DNA from: Clostridium sp.
GTDB taxonomy: Bacteria; Bacteroidota; Bacteroidia; Bacteroidales; Bacteroidaceae
Assembly (NCBI GenBank): GCA_023663705.1
Contig: JAMPGY010000018.1
Location: forward strand, 1-51,367
Reading direction: 5' to 3'
Length of the DNA stretch: 51,367 nt
Made by a program: the position numbers and the translations under genes. Below the pieces are notes generated by a model. It worked only from the letters and a program-made list of their open reading frames with translations, searched no databases and was not told the DNA's origin. Of the stretch, positions 16,611 to 25,786 are shown one piece after another. How positions within the stretch are numbered: the first letter of the stretch is position 1; the number at the start of each line of letters is the position of its first letter.

Positions 16611-17963
16611 TTACTGCTTGTTTGTGGCGTATTCGCCGGCACCGGTCACATAGTCGAGATCCGCACGGGCCACCAGATAGTCGTAGATAGACTGGTTGAA
16701 GGCCAGGCGCGCCTGGGTGAGCGCCACCTCGCTGCTGTTCATCTCCAGCACCGTGCCCTTGCCCACTTCGTAACGTTTCTCAGCAATCAGCAGCCCCTTC
16801 TCGGCCTGAGCCATCGACTCGCGGTTGCTGCTCACCTGAGCGGCGCTGGCCTGCATGTTGTCCAGACAGCTCTGTGCCTGCATGCCCAGCTGCCGCTCGG
16901 TGTGAAGGCGGTTTTCGGCCAATTGGCGCAACTGTATGCGCGTTGTTTTCAGCTTGGTGAAGTTGGAGGCACGGTAGAGAGGGACAGACAGGGTGAGCCC
17001 GAAGGTGGAACTGGGGAACCAGTCGTAGTGCCACAACTCGAAGTTGTTGTTGTAGAGTGACTGGTACTGATAGGCGTAATTGAAAGCCAGCGTTGGGATA
17101 AAGTTGGTCTTCTGGATCTTCAGATTGTGCTCCAACAGCCTTCCGTTCAAATCGATCTGCCTCAATTGAGTGTTGCCGGCCAGACTGATTTCACCGTCCG
17201 TCCGATGTTCGGACACGCGTTCTTCATAACGGGCCAGACTGTCGTCTATCTCCACCAGCAGTTCCTTGTCCGAAACGCCCAGCAGCACCTTCAGTTGCAG
17301 ACGGGCCAGCGAAATGGCATTTTCCGCCGCCACCACACCGGGCTTGAGATTACGCATCTGCACCTCGGCCGAAATCTTGTCGTACTCGCTCACGCTGCCC
17401 TGCCGGTACTTGGCACTGACCACATTGAAGTTTCGTTCGCTGTGGTCGTAACTGCGACGCAGGACATCGTAGCTGTCCTGGGCCAGCATCAGCTGATAGT
17501 AGGCCTTGGCCACCTGGTTGACCACATCCTGACGGGAACCGCGGCTCTTCTCCACCGCCAGTTCAATGTCCGTCCGGGTCATTTTCATCGTGCGGTACAC
17601 GGCCGGAGCATACAGGGGAAGATTGACCGACAACGCACCGTTCCACGTGCTGGTGCCGTCCTGCCCCATCTTGAACTTGTTGCCCCCTAAGTTCATCGTG
17701 GCCGCCTTGACGGTATAGGTCATTCCACCGTTCAGTTCCACCGTTGGCAACAGGCTTTGCCAAGCCTCCTTGCGGCTCACCTTTTTCAGTTCGATGTCCT
17801 GCTCGGCCACATGGATGACGGGATTGTCGGCCAGCGCTATCTCCACCGCCCGATCCAGTGTCAGCCTCAGCGTGCGCGGCGCCTGTTGTGCCCACGTCAG
17901 GCAGGCACAGGGCATCACCGCCGCCCACACCAACCAACGCCTCAGTCCAGATTTTCTTTTCAT
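16611..17963 (-). CDS. TolC-family outer-membrane efflux protein, pump 1
   Basis: 450 residues with a signal peptide (RRWLVWAAVMPCACLTWAQQ) and two repeated OEP halves: LTLDRAVEIALADNPVIHVA at about 32-51, and in the second half LTLSVPLYRASNFTKLKTTR and a long coiled coil ending with VALTQARLAFNQSIYDYLVA. This is the trimeric channel for the pump. It follows tetR by 18 bp and precedes the adaptor gene by 21 bp, an OMF-MFP-RND order common in Bacteroidetes. Confidence 0.93.
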   Translation of the reverse strand: MKRKSGLRRWLVWAAVMPCACLTWAQQAPRTLRLTLDRAVEIALADNPVIHVAEQDIELKKVSRKEAWQSLLPTVELNGGMTYTVKAATMNLGGNKFKMGQDGTSTWNGALSVNLPLYAPAVYRTMKMTRTDIELAVEKSRGSRQDVVNQVAKAYYQLMLAQDSYDVLRRSYDHSERNFNVVSAKYRQGSVSEYDKISAEVQMRNLKPGVVAAENAISLARLQLKVLLGVSDKELLVEIDDSLARYEERVSEHRTDGEISLAGNTQLRQIDLNGRLLEHNLKIQKTNFIPTLAFNYAYQYQSLYNNNFELWHYDWFPSSTFGLTLSVPLYRASNFTKLKTTRIQLRQLAENRLHTERQLGMQAQSCLDNMQASAAQVSSNRESMAQAEKGLLIAEKRYEVGKGTVLEMNSSEVALTQARLAFNQSIYDYLVARADLDYVTGAGEYATNKQ

Positions 17964-17981
17964 TGTCCTTTATACTTGTAT

Positions 17982-18611
17982 TTAGGTAAATTCTATCCGA
18001 TTGACGGCAAGGAAGTTTTCCAGCACCCGTAATCCATCGGCCGTACAGATGCCCCGGATATTCACCAGAAAACTGGACGAATAGAGTTCCGACACGGGAA
18101 ATCCGTGACACGCCTCCGTGCCGAACACAAAGCGGAACGCAGCGTCCTGCATCAGCAGGAAGATACGCAGATTGACATCCTGCCGGAACAACCCCTGCCG
18201 CACGCCTTTGGCCAGACACTCCAGCGCTTTGCCCGCATTGTGGTCGTGCACCTGACGCTGGTAGGCCTCCACCAGAGGATAACGCCTTAAGTCATCATAA
18301 AACCGGGGATTGACATGCTTGACACACCGGTATTCGAGCAAAAAGGAATGGAGTATGAGGTCGAGCACGTTGTCCGTCTGCTTCTCCACAGCCTCCATCT
18401 CCCGCCGGAATTCATCGTGGAAATGCACGGACACGGCCAGCAACAAGGCTTCCTTGTTCTCAAACATCTCGTAGAGCGTGCGCTTGGAGATGGCCAGCCC
18501 CTCGGCTATGTCGTCCATCTTCACCGGACGTATGCCGTGCTCCATAAACGCGGCTCCGGCACAAGCGATCACCTCCTGCCTCAACTTTTCCCTGTCTGTA
18601 CTCTCTTTCAC
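17982..18611 (-). CDS. TetR-family regulator of efflux operon 1
   Basis: About 209 residues from the GTG at 18611; the frame is open to a TTG at 18650, which would give 222. The N-terminal TetR helix-turn-helix is clear (VKMDDIAEGLAISKRTLYEM, then FENKEALL). The C-terminal ligand domain is divergent. It is the first gene of an operon with the OMF, adaptor, transporter and PII-like genes, so it probably represses its own operon and is released by a pump substrate. A 13-bp palindrome (18690-18702) lies upstream and is a good operator candidate. Start choice is uncertain because neither candidate is ATG. Confidence 0.88.
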   Translation of the reverse strand: MKESTDREKLRQEVIACAGAAFMEHGIRPVKMDDIAEGLAISKRTLYEMFENKEALLLAVSVHFHDEFRREMEAVEKQTDNVLDLILHSFLLEYRCVKHVNPRFYDDLRRYPLVEAYQRQVHDHNAGKALECLAKGVRQGLFRQDVNLRIFLLMQDAAFRFVFGTEACHGFPVSELYSSSFLVNIRGICTADGLRVLENFLAVNRIEFT

Positions 18612-18689
18612 GACTTGCTGTTTTTCATGCCAATGTTCATCCGGCCACAAATGTATACATAAAACTTTTGTCGCAAGGAAAGTTTTCTA

Positions 18690-18702
18690 CCGAACCGTTC
18701 GG
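18690..18702. promoter_or_regulatory. palindromic operator candidate for the TetR regulator
   Basis: CCGAAC-C-GTTCGG is a perfect inverted repeat with a one-base centre, 79 bp before the GTG start of tetR. Size and symmetry fit a TetR dimer site. No consensus -7 box was seen on the minus strand beside it, so the exact promoter is unknown. Confidence 0.5.
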
Positions 18703-18857
18703 ATTAAAGGTTATTTAAGAGTTTTGTCGGGTTCGATAGAGTATATTCTTGTTTTTTCACACTCTTCCGCAGAGAAACTCCGGCTGACACCGCCCATGGA
18801 ACGGGACTGAGCAAGAATAGGAAACAAGCCCGCGGAAAGATGATTTTTCGCTTTTTC

Positions 18858-18889
18858 TTTGCTCAGGCCGATGGTTTTTCGTATTTTGC
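18858..18889 (+). promoter_or_regulatory. probable promoter of the rlpA-metY pair
   Basis: TTTG at 18858-18861 is followed after 20 bases by TATTTTGC (18882-18889), one base short of the TAnnTTTGC consensus. Expected start is near 18896, giving a leader of about 75 nt before rlpA. Confidence 0.45.
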
Positions 18890-18970
18890 ACCTGTTTTAC
18901 AGCAAATACATCTGCCGCGGACCTTTCCCGACAAAGCGCCACGGCGGATGCATCAAAGAGATGAGCGCCT

Positions 18971-19489
18971 ATGAACAAACCTTTTTCCTTATTCCTGGCC
19001 GCATGCCTGGCCGTGTATCCCGTGGCGGCACAGGACACCGTGAGAGGGCGTGCATCCTACTACTCCGACCAGCTGCACGGCCGACGGATGAGCAACGGGC
19101 AGCGATACAATAGGGATAGTCTGACCTGCGCCCACCTGAAATTTCCGCTCGGCACCATGCTGCGCGTGAAAAACCTGCGCAACGGCAAGGAAGTGGTGGT
19201 GAAGGTGACAGACAGAGGGCCGCACAGCAAGCGCTTCACCATCGACCTGTCCAAAGCGGCTGCCCGCCAGCTGGACATGTTGCGTGCCGGACATGTGCAG
19301 GTGGAGATCACTCCCTATAAAGCAGTGCTGAAATCCTTCCGCATGAAGAACGGAGAGGATATCCCCCAGCTGAAACTCAGCAATCACACATGGCCGGGAG
19401 AGCCGGCAGACACTGTGGCAAAGCCTGCCGGAAACCGGCAGACACCGCAAAAGGCCGACACATTGCAAAGCGACACTACCCGCAAATAG
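18971..19489 (+). CDS. RlpA-like double-psi beta-barrel protein
   Basis: 172 residues: a signal peptide cleaved after about residue 20 (VAAQD), an RlpA barrel (ASYYSDQLHGRRMSNGQRYN to VTDRGPHSKRFTIDLS, residues 28-94), and a Pro/Lys/Thr-rich tail. RlpA proteins bind or cleave naked glycan strands of peptidoglycan in the periplasm. The region that carries the catalytic acids in Pseudomonas RlpA (G-E-x-F-D) reads G-Q-R-Y-N here (Gln44, Asn47), while His55 and Asp81 are kept. It may therefore bind rather than cleave glycans. No SPOR domain is present. The next gene, metY, follows after 31 bp. Confidence 0.85.
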   Translation: MNKPFSLFLAACLAVYPVAAQDTVRGRASYYSDQLHGRRMSNGQRYNRDSLTCAHLKFPLGTMLRVKNLRNGKEVVVKVTDRGPHSKRFTIDLSKAAARQLDMLRAGHVQVEITPYKAVLKSFRMKNGEDIPQLKLSNHTWPGEPADTVAKPAGNRQTPQKADTLQSDTTRK

Positions 19490-19520
19490 CATCACATTAT
19501 CATATAATCAGAGACACATC

Positions 19521-20810
19521 ATGGAAAAGAAACTGAAGAGAGAATCACTGTGTGTGCAGGCCGGATGGAATCCCTCCAAGGGAGAACCCCGCGTGCTGCC
19601 CATCTATCAGAGCACTACATTCAAATACGACAACAGCGAGCAGATGGCCCGCCTGTTTGACCTCGAGGACTCGGGCTACTTCTACACCCGGCTGAAGAAC
19701 CCCACCAATGATGCCGTAGCCGCAAAAATCGCCCAACTGGAAGGCGGCGTGGCGGCCATGCTCACCTCATCGGGACAGGCAGCCAACTTCTACGCCGTGT
19801 TCAACATCTGCCAGGCCGGCGATCATCTCATCGCCACCAACAGCCTCTATGGCGGCACGTTCAACCTTTTCGGTGTCACGCTGAAGAAACTGGGCATCGA
19901 CTGCACGTTCATCGACACCGACTGGGACGACCGGCAGATTGAGGAAGCCTTCCGCCCCAACACGAAATGCGTGTTTGGCGAAACCATCTCCAATCCCGGA
20001 TGCAACGTGTTCGACATCGAGCGCTTTGCCCGCATAGCGCACCGCCACGGCGTGCCCCTGATCGTGGACAATACCTTTGCCACCCCCATCAACTGCCGCC
20101 CCTTTGAATGGGGCGCGGACATTGTCACCCACTCCACCACCAAGTATATGGACGGGCACGCCACGTCTGTGGGAGGTGCCGTGGTGGACAGCGGAAACTT
20201 CGACTGGGAAGCCCACGCCGACAAGTTTCCCGGACTGTGCCAACCTGACGAGAGCTACCACGGACTCACCTACACCAAGTCGTTCGGCAAGATGGCCTAT
20301 ATCACCAAGGCAACAGCCCAACTGATGCGCGACCTGGGCTCGATACAGAGCCCGCAGAATGCCTTCCTGCTCAATCTGGGACTGGAGACACTCCATCTGC
20401 GCATGCCGCGTCACTGCACGAACGCACAGGCCGTGGCCGAATTTCTGGAAAAGGACGGACGCGTGGCCTGGGTAAACTATTGCGGACTGAAAGGCAACAA
20501 ATATCACAAACTTGCACAGAAGTATCTGCCCAACGGTTCCTGCGGCGTAATCGCCTTCGGACTGAAAGGATCTCGCGAGGAGGCAATCCGCTTCATGGAC
20601 AGCCTGAAGATGATCTGTATCGTCACACACGTGGCCGACGCACGTACCTGCGTGCTCCATCCGGCCAGCCACACCCACCGCCAGCTCACGGACGAACAGC
20701 TGCACCAGGCCGGCATCGCACCGGATCTGATCCGTCTGTCGGTGGGTATAGAGAACGTGGAGGACATTCTGGACGACATACGTCAGGCACTGGCCACCGC
20801 GCTGGCCTGA
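19521..20810 (+). CDS. metY: O-acetylhomoserine sulfhydrylase (PLP-dependent)
   Basis: 429 residues of the Cys/Met metabolism PLP family. Present are YTRLKNPTNDAVAAKIAQLEGG (phosphate-binding Tyr/Arg, about 55-76, in overlapping parts), SSGQAA (83-88), the substrate-binding SLYGGT (108-113), VDNTF (182-186) and the PLP Schiff-base Lys208 in THSTTKYMDGH. The length and the long insert after the PLP lysine fit O-acetylhomoserine aminocarboxypropyltransferase, which makes homocysteine from O-acetylhomoserine and sulfide. Methionine gamma-lyase and cystathionine gamma-synthase are shorter, about 390-400 residues. It is probably co-transcribed with the RlpA-like gene, an unrelated partner. Confidence 0.88.
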   Translation: MEKKLKRESLCVQAGWNPSKGEPRVLPIYQSTTFKYDNSEQMARLFDLEDSGYFYTRLKNPTNDAVAAKIAQLEGGVAAMLTSSGQAANFYAVFNICQAGDHLIATNSLYGGTFNLFGVTLKKLGIDCTFIDTDWDDRQIEEAFRPNTKCVFGETISNPGCNVFDIERFARIAHRHGVPLIVDNTFATPINCRPFEWGADIVTHSTTKYMDGHATSVGGAVVDSGNFDWEAHADKFPGLCQPDESYHGLTYTKSFGKMAYITKATAQLMRDLGSIQSPQNAFLLNLGLETLHLRMPRHCTNAQAVAEFLEKDGRVAWVNYCGLKGNKYHKLAQKYLPNGSCGVIAFGLKGSREEAIRFMDSLKMICIVTHVADARTCVLHPASHTHRQLTDEQLHQAGIAPDLIRLSVGIENVEDILDDIRQALATALA

Positions 20811-21084
20811 CGGGCTACGGACGGTTCGGACGGCAGTTCCCGCAGTACGGACACCGGCAGAAGGCCTTGGCCGCAGGGCTGACCGGACAAGCCGACCCGC
20901 CCGTTACGAACACCGGGGGATGAGAAGGTGACAGTCTGCCTGTGCCTTATCATCCCTCTTTTGTTTTCATACGCAGACAGCGTAGCGCAACTTACCGGTC
21001 TGCCGGACGGACAGTTGTCTTTATGACGCCGGAACAGTCTGTCCTGTGCCGCCGGAACCGCCTTCGCCCTGCCCGCCAACCCGC

Positions 21085-21170
21085 TACCGAAAAGGTGTCA
21101 ACCCCCTATCGAAAGTCTGTCAACCTTCTGTCGAAAAACCGTCAACCCCCTATCGAAAACGGGTAAAGCC
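21085..21170. repeat. 22-bp tandem repeat, about 3.5 units
   Basis: Units start at 21085, 21107 and 21129, with a partial one at 21151. Each reads approximately TATCGAAAAnnnGTCAACCCCC; the three variable bases and the last bases differ. The period is not a multiple of three and no gene spans it, so it is non-coding. Possible roles are protein binding or replication slippage. Confidence 0.8.
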
Positions 21171-21211
21171 GACGTCCCGGCGCACTGCACCGACAACCGC
21201 AACCACACAAT

Positions 21212-21243
21212 CGGCGCGCCGCTCCCAAAGGGGCAACGCGCCG
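21212..21243. terminator. GC-rich hairpin between convergent genes
   Basis: CGGCGCG (21212-21218) pairs with CGCGCCG (21237-21243), and inside it GCTCCC can pair with GGGGC across AAA. It may stop transcription from metY (plus) and from the efflux operon (minus). No long U-tract follows on either strand. Confidence 0.45.
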
Positions 21244-21293
21244 ACTGCTATTCCACAACGCCTCCGGTTCAGAACCGAACCGCAAATCACGAA

Positions 21294-22652
21294 TTACAAA
21301 TCAACAAGTTTTCCGGCAGCCTTGCGATAATCCACACCGGCCAGATAAAGACGGAAATAGGCATCCACCTTGCTCTCGTAGGCCTGTTGCCACAAGGCCT
21401 GCGCTTCCAGCACGTCCGACAGCGTCTCCACACCGGCCCGGTAGCTCTTCTCGCTCAGCAGACGGTTCTCCTCGGCCTGCTCCAGCGACCTCATGGCCAG
21501 TTCGCACTCCAGCCGGGCTTCGTCCAGATTGTTGCAGGCACGGCTCAATTCCAGCATCATCTGCTCGTTGAGGTCCTCCTGCTCGGCACGGGCCTGCTCC
21601 AGTTTCGCACGGGCAGCCTTCACCTTTCCGGTGCGCTCGCCGAAGTGGAAAAGCGGGATGGACACGGAGAGCATAGCGGAAAAGTTGGCACCCTCAAACA
21701 GCTTCTCGTCGTTTACCTTGATACCGTTCAGGTAGTCGTAGGCTCCCACCAGTCCCACCTGCGGCAACAGGTCGGCACGGCTGTACTTCACCTGCAGGGC
21801 AGCCGCCTCGGTCTGTTTCTCCAGCAAGGCATACTCGGGTCGTGCACTAAGCATGGCCCCACCCTCCTGCAACAGGCCATCCACCTCGGGCAAAGACGAC
21901 GAGACCGTCAGGCTGTCGGTAAGAGGGCGTCCCATCACGTGGCATAGATTCATCATAGCCAACCGACGGGCATTCTCGGCCTTTCGCAGCGACAGCTCGC
22001 TCTCGTTGAGCTTCACCTTCACCTTCAGCTCATCGTTGGTCAGCTTCAACCCGTGCTTCACGGCACTCTGCACGTTGCGCAGCAGTTCTTCGAGCAACTG
22101 CCTGTAGGTGTAGGCCACACGGGTCATCTCCTGCGCCTTCACCACTTGCACATAGGCGCGGTCTGCCGCCACGATCACTTCCGTCTCGGTGAGTGCCTCC
22201 TGCAGACGCGCCGCCTCGAGCTGGCATTTGGCCAATCCGTAACCGGCACGTATCTTACCTCCGGTGTAGAGCGGCTGCTTCAGGGTGACTCCGGCCATAA
22301 ACACCGGCCCCACCTCGTAGTCCAGTCCCACACCGGGAAAATAGGCAAAGGAGCCTCCGGGTGCCAGCTGCCCCGTGGGCAGCGGCTGCAACACGGGCAG
22401 CAATCCGCCGGGTATCTGCAGTCCGCCGTCGGCCGTGCTGTAGGCAGCCCCGCCGGTGATTTTCAGATCGGGAAAGAACAGGGCACGCGTGCTTCTGAGC
22501 GTGTAAGCCGCCGCCTCGGTGCCACGTGCGGCAGCGGCACGCTTCTTATTGTATTGCAAGGCCGACTCGCGGCATTGTTCCATCGTCAGTTCCTGCGCCT
22601 GCACCGCAATCATCGGCAAGGCAAGCGCCACAGTCAGTATCAGAGCTTTCAT
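21294..22652 (-). CDS. TolC-family outer-membrane efflux protein, pump 2
   Basis: 452 residues with a signal peptide (LILTVALALPMIAVQAQE) and the start LTMEQCRESALQYN, then two OEP repeats with long helices; the second contains LSVSIPLFHFGERTGKVKAA and ends VLEAQALWQQAYESKVDAYF. It should form the outer-membrane channel of pump 2. Its start codon overlaps the transporter stop by one base, so the gene is the last of the MFP-RND-OMF operon. It differs clearly from the pump 1 channel. Confidence 0.92.
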   Translation of the reverse strand: MKALILTVALALPMIAVQAQELTMEQCRESALQYNKKRAAAARGTEAAAYTLRSTRALFFPDLKITGGAAYSTADGGLQIPGGLLPVLQPLPTGQLAPGGSFAYFPGVGLDYEVGPVFMAGVTLKQPLYTGGKIRAGYGLAKCQLEAARLQEALTETEVIVAADRAYVQVVKAQEMTRVAYTYRQLLEELLRNVQSAVKHGLKLTNDELKVKVKLNESELSLRKAENARRLAMMNLCHVMGRPLTDSLTVSSSLPEVDGLLQEGGAMLSARPEYALLEKQTEAAALQVKYSRADLLPQVGLVGAYDYLNGIKVNDEKLFEGANFSAMLSVSIPLFHFGERTGKVKAARAKLEQARAEQEDLNEQMMLELSRACNNLDEARLECELAMRSLEQAEENRLLSEKSYRAGVETLSDVLEAQALWQQAYESKVDAYFRLYLAGVDYRKAAGKLVDL

Positions 22653-25600
22653 CAGTCGGTTATTTTAACGTGAAAAAAGATTGCATATAGAATGGGTATG
22701 AACAGCAGCGTGACAATCGTGCCGAAGAGCAGACCGCCCATGATGGTGGCAGCCAGCGAGCCGAACATGGCATCGGGCAACAGAGGTATCATGCCGAGTA
22801 TCGTGGTGAGCGAAGCCATCATCACCGGCCGCAGACGGCTCTGCGAACTGCCGATCAGGGCGTCCACCGGAGAGCGTCCCTGCGAGAGTTGCAGGTCGAT
22901 CTCGTCCATCAGCACAATGCCGTTCTTCACGATCATGCCGATCAGTCCCAGCGCTCCCACTATGGCCACGAAACCGAACGACTTGCCACTGAGTATCATC
23001 GTCAGCACCACACCCACCAGCAACATCGGGATGCAACAGAAGATGATGGCCGGCTTGCGGTAGTCCTTGAACAGCATGATGAGGATGGTGATCATGATGA
23101 TGACTGCCAACGGCAGATTGGCGAACAGATATTTCATGGATTGCGTACTGGCCTTACGCTCGCCTTCCCACACGAAGCTGTAACCCTCCGGCAGAGGTAT
23201 CTTTTCAATTTCCTCCGCTATGGCCTGACGGGCTTTCTCTGTCTCCAGCCCCGGCACGGGAGAGCACTGGGCACGCTGGGCACGCTGTCCGTTGTAGCGG
23301 GGCACCACGGGATCCTCCCAGCGCACGTCAATACCCCGGCTCACCTGCTCGAGCGGAGTGGTGCCCATCACGGCTTCCACCACATCCTCCTTGGAGAGGG
23401 TACCGGTCTTCAGCTTGAGCAACATGCTTTCGTCCATCAGTCCGTTGACCGAGGGGAGCGTGGAGAACACCTGCACACTCTCCAGATTGTCCACCGGCTG
23501 TCCGGCCTCGTCCACCGTTTTCAGATAGAGGTTGTTGCTATGGATGCCCTCGTAGAAAGTGCCCACCGGCACACCGCCCGTGGCCGTGAGCAGCGACAAA
23601 CTGACATCCGTGCGGCTCAGGCCGATGCTGCGGGCCACGCTTTGGTCGTAGTCCACGGTCAGCACAGGCACCTGCGGATCCCAGTCGGAAGTGACCAGGC
23701 ACACGGCATCGCTCCGCTTCATGATGGCGCGTGCACTGTCGGTGAGTGCATGGAGCACGGCCGGATCGGGTCCCATGAAGACGGCCTCTATGGGGAATTT
23801 CTTGAACATCAGATTGTAGCGTTTGAGCTTGACATAAGCATCGGGATAGGCCTCGGAGAGACGGGTCTGTATGTCGTCCATATTCTCCACCAGCGACTCG
23901 GGAGTGTCGAAATCGATAATGAGCTCGCCGTAGGACAACGAGGGGTTGGGGATGCTGCGCACCAGATTGTAGCGACAGGGAGCGCCACCGGTGGAGGTGG
24001 TCACATGCTTCACCTCAGGACGCGTCTTCAGATAGGCTTCGATCTCGGCCAGATCGCGCTGCACACGGGTGTAGTTGGTGCCCTCCGGCAATTTGTATTC
24101 CATATACAGCTGGTCGTACACCATGTCGGGGAAGAATCCCTGCTTCATATAGCGGTAACCGAATCCCGTCAGGACAAGCAGGCCCACCATACCGGCCGTG
24201 AACAGCCAGCGATGTCTGATGCCGCCCCGGAGCAAACGGGCCAGCAGATTGTAGAAACGCCCCTCGTACACCATGCCGCCATCGGCCGTGGTGGTCTTCA
24301 GGGCCGGATGCAGCATGCGGTCGGCCATGAGAGGGACATGTGTGAGCGCCAGCACCCAACTGAGCATCAGCGACACGGCCAACACGATGAAGAGGTCGCG
24401 CACATAGATGCCGGCAGTGTCGGGCGAAAGGAAGATGGGCAGGAAGGACACGATGGCTATCAGTGTGGCGCCCAACAAGGGCATGGCCGTGCGGCGCCCG
24501 ATGGCGGTCAACGCCTCTTTCCGGGGCACTCCCCTCTGCATATCCACCTGTATGCCGTCCACAATGACAATGGCATTGTCCACCAGCATTCCCATGGCCA
24601 GGATGAAAGCCCCGAGCGACACACGTTGCATCGTGCCGTCGGCCACACCCAGCAACAGAAACGAACCGAAGACAATGATGACCAGACTGGCCCCGATGAT
24701 CAGTCCGCTCTTAAAACCCATCGTTATCATCAGTATGATGACCACGATGAGCACCGACTCGATGAGGTTGATGATGAAGGTGCTCAGTGCCGTGGACACG
24801 CGCTCGGGCTGGTAGAACACCTTGTGGTATTCCGTGCCTGCGGGCAGACGTTCCTCCTGTATCTGGCGGAGCTTCTCCTCCACACGGGCTCCCACCTTGA
24901 TGACATCCGCATCCGATGCGGCCGACATGACAATGCCCAGCGCATGCTGTCCGTCGTAGGCCAGGGAGTTGCGCACCGGTGTTTCTTCCGCCTTCTCGAT
25001 GTGGGCGATGTCCGACAGCCGGAGCTGGTCGTTCTCATGGCCCTGCACCAGCATGCGGCCTATGTCCTCCACCGTGTGGAACTTGTCGCTCACGGTGACG
25101 CGTATCCGCTCATCGCCGCTGTCGTAGTATCCGCCATACACGGTTTTGTTCTGCCCGTTGAGCGTGGCCAGCACCTCGGCCGGCTTCACGCCCAGCCCCG
25201 CCATCTTGTCCTGATAGAGGGATATGTTGATACACTCTTCGTTCCGGCCGTAAATGTCCACGCGGGCCACGCCTTCCACCTCGTCCATCTCGCGTTTGAT
25301 GAGTTCGGCATAGTCGGACAACTCGCGCAGGGAAAGCCCGTCGCCCGTCAGGGCGTAAAACATACCGTAGACAGTGCTGAAGTCATCCCTCACCTGCGAG
25401 GGGCCGGCACCGGCCGGCATGGAAGCCTGCGCATCGGTCACCTTTCGGCGCAACATGTCCCAGCATTGTTCCACCTGCTCGTTGGGAATCGTGCTTTTCA
25501 GTTCCACCTGTATCAGCGAAAGATCGTTGTAGGAGTAACTCTCCACGTTGTCCACCTCACCCATCTTGCGGATGCTCTTCTCCAGCACATCGGTCACCTC

Positions 25601-25786
25601 CAGTTCCACCTGATGAGCCGAGGCTCCGGGATACACCGTGACCACCATGGCCAGCTTCGCTTTGATCTCAGGATCCTCGAGTTTACTCATATCGTAGGCC
25701 GAGAACGCACCTCCGATCAGCAGTATGGCAACCAGAAACAAGACCAGCTTGCGGTTGCGGAATGCCCATTGTCCCCAGTCCATCAT
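22652..25786 (-). CDS. RND efflux transporter, pump 2
   Basis: 1044 residues with the RND layout: an N-terminal helix (FRNRKLVLFLVAILLIGGAF), periplasmic halves starting KLEDPEIKAKLAMVVTVYPG, TM4 with AMGMLVDNAIVIVDGI and TM10 with GMIVKNGIVLMDEIDL. The TM4 pair is Asp-Asn rather than the AcrB Asp-Asp, while the TM10 lysine is kept; this Asp-Asn form occurs in one branch of HAE transporters. Proton-driven export of small organic compounds is probable, and substrates are unknown. It overlaps the adaptor gene by four bases and the OMF gene by one, so all three are tightly coupled. Confidence 0.92.
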   Translation of the reverse strand: MMDWGQWAFRNRKLVLFLVAILLIGGAFSAYDMSKLEDPEIKAKLAMVVTVYPGASAHQVELEVTDVLEKSIRKMGEVDNVESYSYNDLSLIQVELKSTIPNEQVEQCWDMLRRKVTDAQASMPAGAGPSQVRDDFSTVYGMFYALTGDGLSLRELSDYAELIKREMDEVEGVARVDIYGRNEECINISLYQDKMAGLGVKPAEVLATLNGQNKTVYGGYYDSGDERIRVTVSDKFHTVEDIGRMLVQGHENDQLRLSDIAHIEKAEETPVRNSLAYDGQHALGIVMSAASDADVIKVGARVEEKLRQIQEERLPAGTEYHKVFYQPERVSTALSTFIINLIESVLIVVIILMITMGFKSGLIIGASLVIIVFGSFLLLGVADGTMQRVSLGAFILAMGMLVDNAIVIVDGIQVDMQRGVPRKEALTAIGRRTAMPLLGATLIAIVSFLPIFLSPDTAGIYVRDLFIVLAVSLMLSWVLALTHVPLMADRMLHPALKTTTADGGMVYEGRFYNLLARLLRGGIRHRWLFTAGMVGLLVLTGFGYRYMKQGFFPDMVYDQLYMEYKLPEGTNYTRVQRDLAEIEAYLKTRPEVKHVTTSTGGAPCRYNLVRSIPNPSLSYGELIIDFDTPESLVENMDDIQTRLSEAYPDAYVKLKRYNLMFKKFPIEAVFMGPDPAVLHALTDSARAIMKRSDAVCLVTSDWDPQVPVLTVDYDQSVARSIGLSRTDVSLSLLTATGGVPVGTFYEGIHSNNLYLKTVDEAGQPVDNLESVQVFSTLPSVNGLMDESMLLKLKTGTLSKEDVVEAVMGTTPLEQVSRGIDVRWEDPVVPRYNGQRAQRAQCSPVPGLETEKARQAIAEEIEKIPLPEGYSFVWEGERKASTQSMKYLFANLPLAVIIMITILIMLFKDYRKPAIIFCCIPMLLVGVVLTMILSGKSFGFVAIVGALGLIGMIVKNGIVLMDEIDLQLSQGRSPVDALIGSSQSRLRPVMMASLTTILGMIPLLPDAMFGSLAATIMGGLLFGTIVTLLFIPILYAIFFHVKITD

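Larger units (their letters stand above)
20811..21293. other. 483-bp convergent intergenic region
   Basis: The region lies between metY (plus) and the second TolC-family gene (minus). It holds a 22-bp tandem repeat (21085-21170) and a large GC-rich hairpin (21212-21243). Several short frames overlap it, but none has a recognisable product or a start with a promoter. Confidence 0.7.

Noticed and set aside
18757-19038. 93-codon minus-strand frame upstream of rlpA
   Set aside because: It overlaps the rlpA promoter and signal peptide and has no recognisable features.
21085-21170. CRISPR array
   Set aside because: The units are contiguous 22-bp tandem repeats without spacers of constant length, and there are no cas genes.
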